Source: Branchinecta lynchi (lineage: Eukaryota; Arthropoda; Branchiopoda; Anostraca; Branchinectidae). Taken from it: a stretch of DNA of 64,000 bases. Below the pieces are notes generated by a model, which was not told the DNA's origin, did not search any database, and worked only from the letters and a program-made list of their open reading frames with translations. The stretch is taken from positions 20,649,716 to 20,713,715 of the forward strand of contig JAKZAP010000013.1 in NCBI GenBank assembly GCA_023053575.1. The letters run 5' to 3'. The stretch's first letter is position 1. The number at the start of each line of letters is the position of its first letter. Positions 61,107 to 64,000 of the stretch are shown here, one piece after another. The position numbers and the translations under genes are program-made.

Positions 61107-61517
61107 TAATGCCTTGACCACACGATCAGGATTTTCCGGCCGGAATTCCTGCACTTTCCTGCAGTTACAAATTTTTTGACTTTTCTATATGGAAGTGATG
61201 ATGGTGCCGAAAATCATGGCAAAAATTCAAGCCCAGGAACTCCCGATCCTCGTCGTGTGTTCGCACTATGAACTTGAAAAGATAACAGCACCACGATCTG
61301 AGGTCTAAACGATGCCTAGAACACACTATCAGGATTTCCCGGCCGGAATTCCTGCACTTTCATCATCAAGTTACAAATTTTTTTACTTTTCCATATGGAA
61401 GTGATGATGGTGCCGAAAATCCTGGCAGAAATTCAAGCCCAGGAGCTCCCGATCCTCGTCGTGTGTTCGCACTATGAACTTGAAAAGATAACAGCACCAC
61501 GATCTGAGGTCTAAACG
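61107..61517 (+). repeat. 206-bp tandem duplication
   Basis: ATATGGAAGTGATGATGGTG starts at 61187 and 61393, a spacing of 206. Copies share CCGGCCGGAATTCCTGCACT and GATCCTCGTCGTGTGTTCGC and are about 95% identical by eye. Confidence 0.93.
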
Positions 61518-61754
61518 AAAGTCCCTAGCATAGGCGCATTACCTGTTAGTGAAAATGAAAAACTAAACCAAAACATAAATCACGATTGGAACTCCTTTTG
61601 ACCTAATGAACCTAATAAAGTCGTAAGATTTAGGCTCGGGTTTAGGCTAAAATTTTGTTTCTATTTCGCAAATAAGTTTTCTGCTTTATTTTATTTTAGA
61701 TCCAATGTGTCTTTATACATTCATTTTTTTCTTCGCGTGTGAAATTATTATCAT

Positions 61755-62060
61755 CATCAACACACAGTGCACTGTCAGAAGTTTCATACCAGAAAACGCA
61801 AGCATACGCGGTTTCAACAGACAACACTTGGGATGTTATCTGTTGTCGCGACAATCGTTATGCATGAAATGTTATGCATAGCAACTATTGCCAGGAAGGA
61901 CCGAAAAACCGCCAAACAAGCACCTGCTCAGTTTTTTGTTTTTCCCGGCAATGCTTGTTATGCATAACATTTCATAACTAGTTCTGTTGAGAGTTGTCTG
62001 CTGAAACCTCGCATCCTTGTCCTGTGTTATCTGTCATGAAACTTCTGAGAGCGTGGATTA
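61755..62060. repeat. Dispersed ATAACA/TGTTATGCATAACA repeat
   Basis: Inverted halves: GTCAGAAGTTTCATACCAGA at the left and TGTCATGAAACTTCTGAGA at the right. The centre has TGTTATGCATAACATTT. About 300 bp, probably a complete unit. Confidence 0.7.
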
Positions 62061-62154
62061 GGGGAGGGGCCAAATGACCTCATATTAAAAGATGATTCAA
62101 CACGAAAAAATTTGCTAGGATGATATGGTACAACTGATACATGATATAATTCCC

Positions 62155-62345
62155 ATGTTCTTCAGCGATATTTCGGCCCGCTTTGGCAAGGGTCCTCTTC
62201 AGACTGTTTCTGCAATCGTTTTTTACAGCAACGGCCTGAAGAGGATCCTTACCAAGAAGATGCAAAACAAAGCTGAAGAGCATCATAGCTGACTTTTTGT
62301 GTTGAATCATTCATTTAATATATAATTCCCAGTCGCTTTATATTT
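62155..62345. repeat. CAGCCCAAGCTGA-family copy, diverged
   Basis: CGATATTTCGGCCCGCTTTG, GGCAAGGGTCCTCTTCAG, then inverted AGGATCCTTACCAAGAAG and AGCTGACTTTTTGTGTTG. Confidence 0.55.
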
Positions 62346-62857
62346 TTTAATAACATATTCCCAGTCACTTCGGGCTGATGGAGTATTCATAACCCTTACT
62401 TGAACCGGGTTGGAAATTAAATTGAGTCTTCGAAACAATCATTACGATGACATCAGTAGAGCTTAAACAGGTACAAAAAACTAGTTTATACACCTGTAAA
62501 AAAATAGTCATTTTCATCTCATACAACACCTGAAAGCATCTCCGCCTCTGGTCCATGAGATAGCCCAAGGATTCCGGTCAATGGTGCGACACAACCAGCT
62601 GGCCACGAGAAAAATCATCTTTTACTTTCACTGAAGCCCAGATTTAAATACACGCGTCGTGCTATAATTACGACTCCGTTAATTAATCATTTCCTACTCA
62701 CTTTGCCATTACGAAAAGTGCTGGCGTGATTCCCGAAACAGGATTGGAATGGTTCAAATTTCTGTTAGTTTGAGGGCCACACAATAAGCTATTTCTTCTT
62801 AACATAAATTTGTCTTCAAACTGTATACCAATCAGTTTTCTTTCAACCCTAATAGCA

Positions 62858-63142
62858 TTAGCATGGTCGGGAATTGGGAAAACAAACACTCACCAACAAT
62901 ACAAATAAAACACAAACTAACAAACTATAAATACGAAACGAACATAAATCAAGTACAAAATGATTAGTGGAATAAGAAACGAATGAATTTAGGTATCTTT
63001 CTGAAGATTTCGTAGGCGAGGGAACAAGCTTGGGTTTCGGGTCGTTCTTGCTTCGCGTGTTAGGTCCATGAGAGGGTCTAATGAAGTCTGGAAGCATGGT
63101 CCTGTGGTATCGCGAATCCAAAATTTGGTGGCCAAAAAGCAT
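62858..63142 (-). pseudogene. LINE RT C-terminal fragment, diverged copy
   Basis: The minus-strand frame reads RTMLPDFIRPSHGPNTRSKN and SSERYLNSFVSYSTNHF. It has the same L-P-D and R-Y-L-x-S-F-V layout as 866-1075. 5'-truncated. Confidence 0.6.
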
Positions 63143-63329
63143 GAGAAGATTATGTTTTATTTCGATGATTTGAAGGCTTTCGTTGTAGGATTATTTCGTG
63201 AAACCAAGAACTCTGTTATTCCAAGAAAGTGGCATGCAAATTGACAATAACAAACACACAAAACTTCATTCAGGTTGCAACTCTCGAAGTGGCTAACTTT
63301 CAACTCTTACTAGAAATGATCTTTTCACA

Positions 63330-64000
63330 ATAATAATAATAATAATAATTTATTTTGACCTGCTACAGAAAGATCAAAGCGGAGTATTAATAAAAGAAAC
63401 AAAACAAGCACTTCACAAAACAAAAAGCACTAGAAACTAGAGCAAACGAGACAGGCCACTGTGGGCGGGCAAATTTTTATAAGTTGACTGAGGTAATTTC
63501 CCAGCAAGCTCCGTAAGTTTCGACCCGATATCCGGAAAACTGTAAATAGATATTAGGTTCCGATTTCTGTACCATGGAGACAGATACAACAGAAAGCGGG
63601 AAAACCGGAAATAATAAGAACGTACTGAACTGATATCTTTATTATGGAAAATAGGGTAAATACCAGAAAGAAAGAAAACCGAGTGATCTGTAAAAGCCGA
63701 ATATATCTTAGCAAGAGATTTTCTACTGTATCTACCTCGATTAGCAACAATTTTAGAATAGCTTAGTTGGATTTTCTTCTTGCAATCAGCGACGGCGAGA
63801 GTCCGGAAGGATTTTAGTGTTTTACTAACATTAATTCCCAGCCACCGAAAAAACGAAACCGATGGGATAGAAAAAGATCCACAAATTAGAGGAGTCGTGA
63901 TCTTGGTCGTGATATTACTATTAAATGAAAGATATCACACTTTGAAAGATTAAGAGAAAGTCCAATCACGTGAAGTTTAGATGCTACTGTTGAAACAGAC
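63330..64000 (-). pseudogene. LINE RT fragment with (ATT)n tail, runs off the edge
   Basis: On the minus strand from the right edge: VASKLHVIGLSLNLSKCDIF, an RT palm-end motif (G-L-x-L-N-x-x-K-C). After frame breaks come FFRWLGINVSK and SFPDIGSKLTELAGKLP. It ends in a (TTA)n tail at 63332-63350. Frameshifted, so dead. Confidence 0.72.

Larger units (their letters stand above)
59773..64000. other. Coronin upstream intron
   Basis: No exon encoding the coronin N-terminus was found on the minus strand. The region holds a hAT MITE (60687-60934), a 206-bp tandem duplication, dispersed repeats and two LINE fragments. A family A left-end relic (ACCTTTGGTCTTGTT) lies near 60010. Confidence 0.6.

Overview
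The window is animal nuclear DNA: two intron-rich genes set in a dense, layered bed of transposable-element debris. No part of it reads like prokaryotic, organellar or viral DNA. The gene content (a CLCA-type protein and a type II coronin) and the repeat profile (TIR MITEs, LINE 3' fragments, helentron-like elements with internal minisatellites) suggest a marine invertebrate. An anthozoan cnidarian is my best guess, but that is an inference; a mollusc or lower deuterostome is not excluded.

Left part, + strand, 1219-15868: the 3' half of a CLCA-family gene (calcium-activated chloride channel regulator). Seven exons join with fully consistent intron phases into 589 codons plus a stop. They encode the end of the CLCA beta-rich domain, a fibronectin-III-like module, a long Ser/Thr mucin-like stalk, one transmembrane helix and a proline-rich cytoplasmic tail that ends in a possible PDZ ligand. 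The 5' half lies beyond the left edge.

Right part, - strand, 59772 down to 20557: the 3' part of a coronin-2-like gene. Eleven exons join in frame to 528 codons plus a stop. They cover most of the WD40 propeller, the conserved coronin extension, a lineage-specific Ser/acidic linker and the terminal coiled coil. The first exons (about 100 residues) lie beyond the right edge. The two genes are convergent, with 4.7 kb between their stop codons.

The introns and intergenic DNA hold: (i) at least seven MITE families that make 3-bp target duplications; (ii) two TTAA-target families; (iii) hAT-type MITEs with 8-bp duplications, two of them nested one in the other; (iv) many 5'-truncated LINE ends on both strands with different simple-sequence tails; (v) two families of helentron/pearl-like elements, one with ~137-bp and one with 281-bp internal tandem units, both carrying a (GACR)n block and a palindromic end; (vi) foldbacks, segmental duplications and many poly-C/G tracts. 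Several insertions can be read as history because an unfilled paralogous copy, or the intact target sequence, is also in the window.

The most novel material is the pair of helentron/pearl-like families, whose parallel architecture suggests a common origin, and the CLCA protein with its mucin stalk and signalling-type tail.
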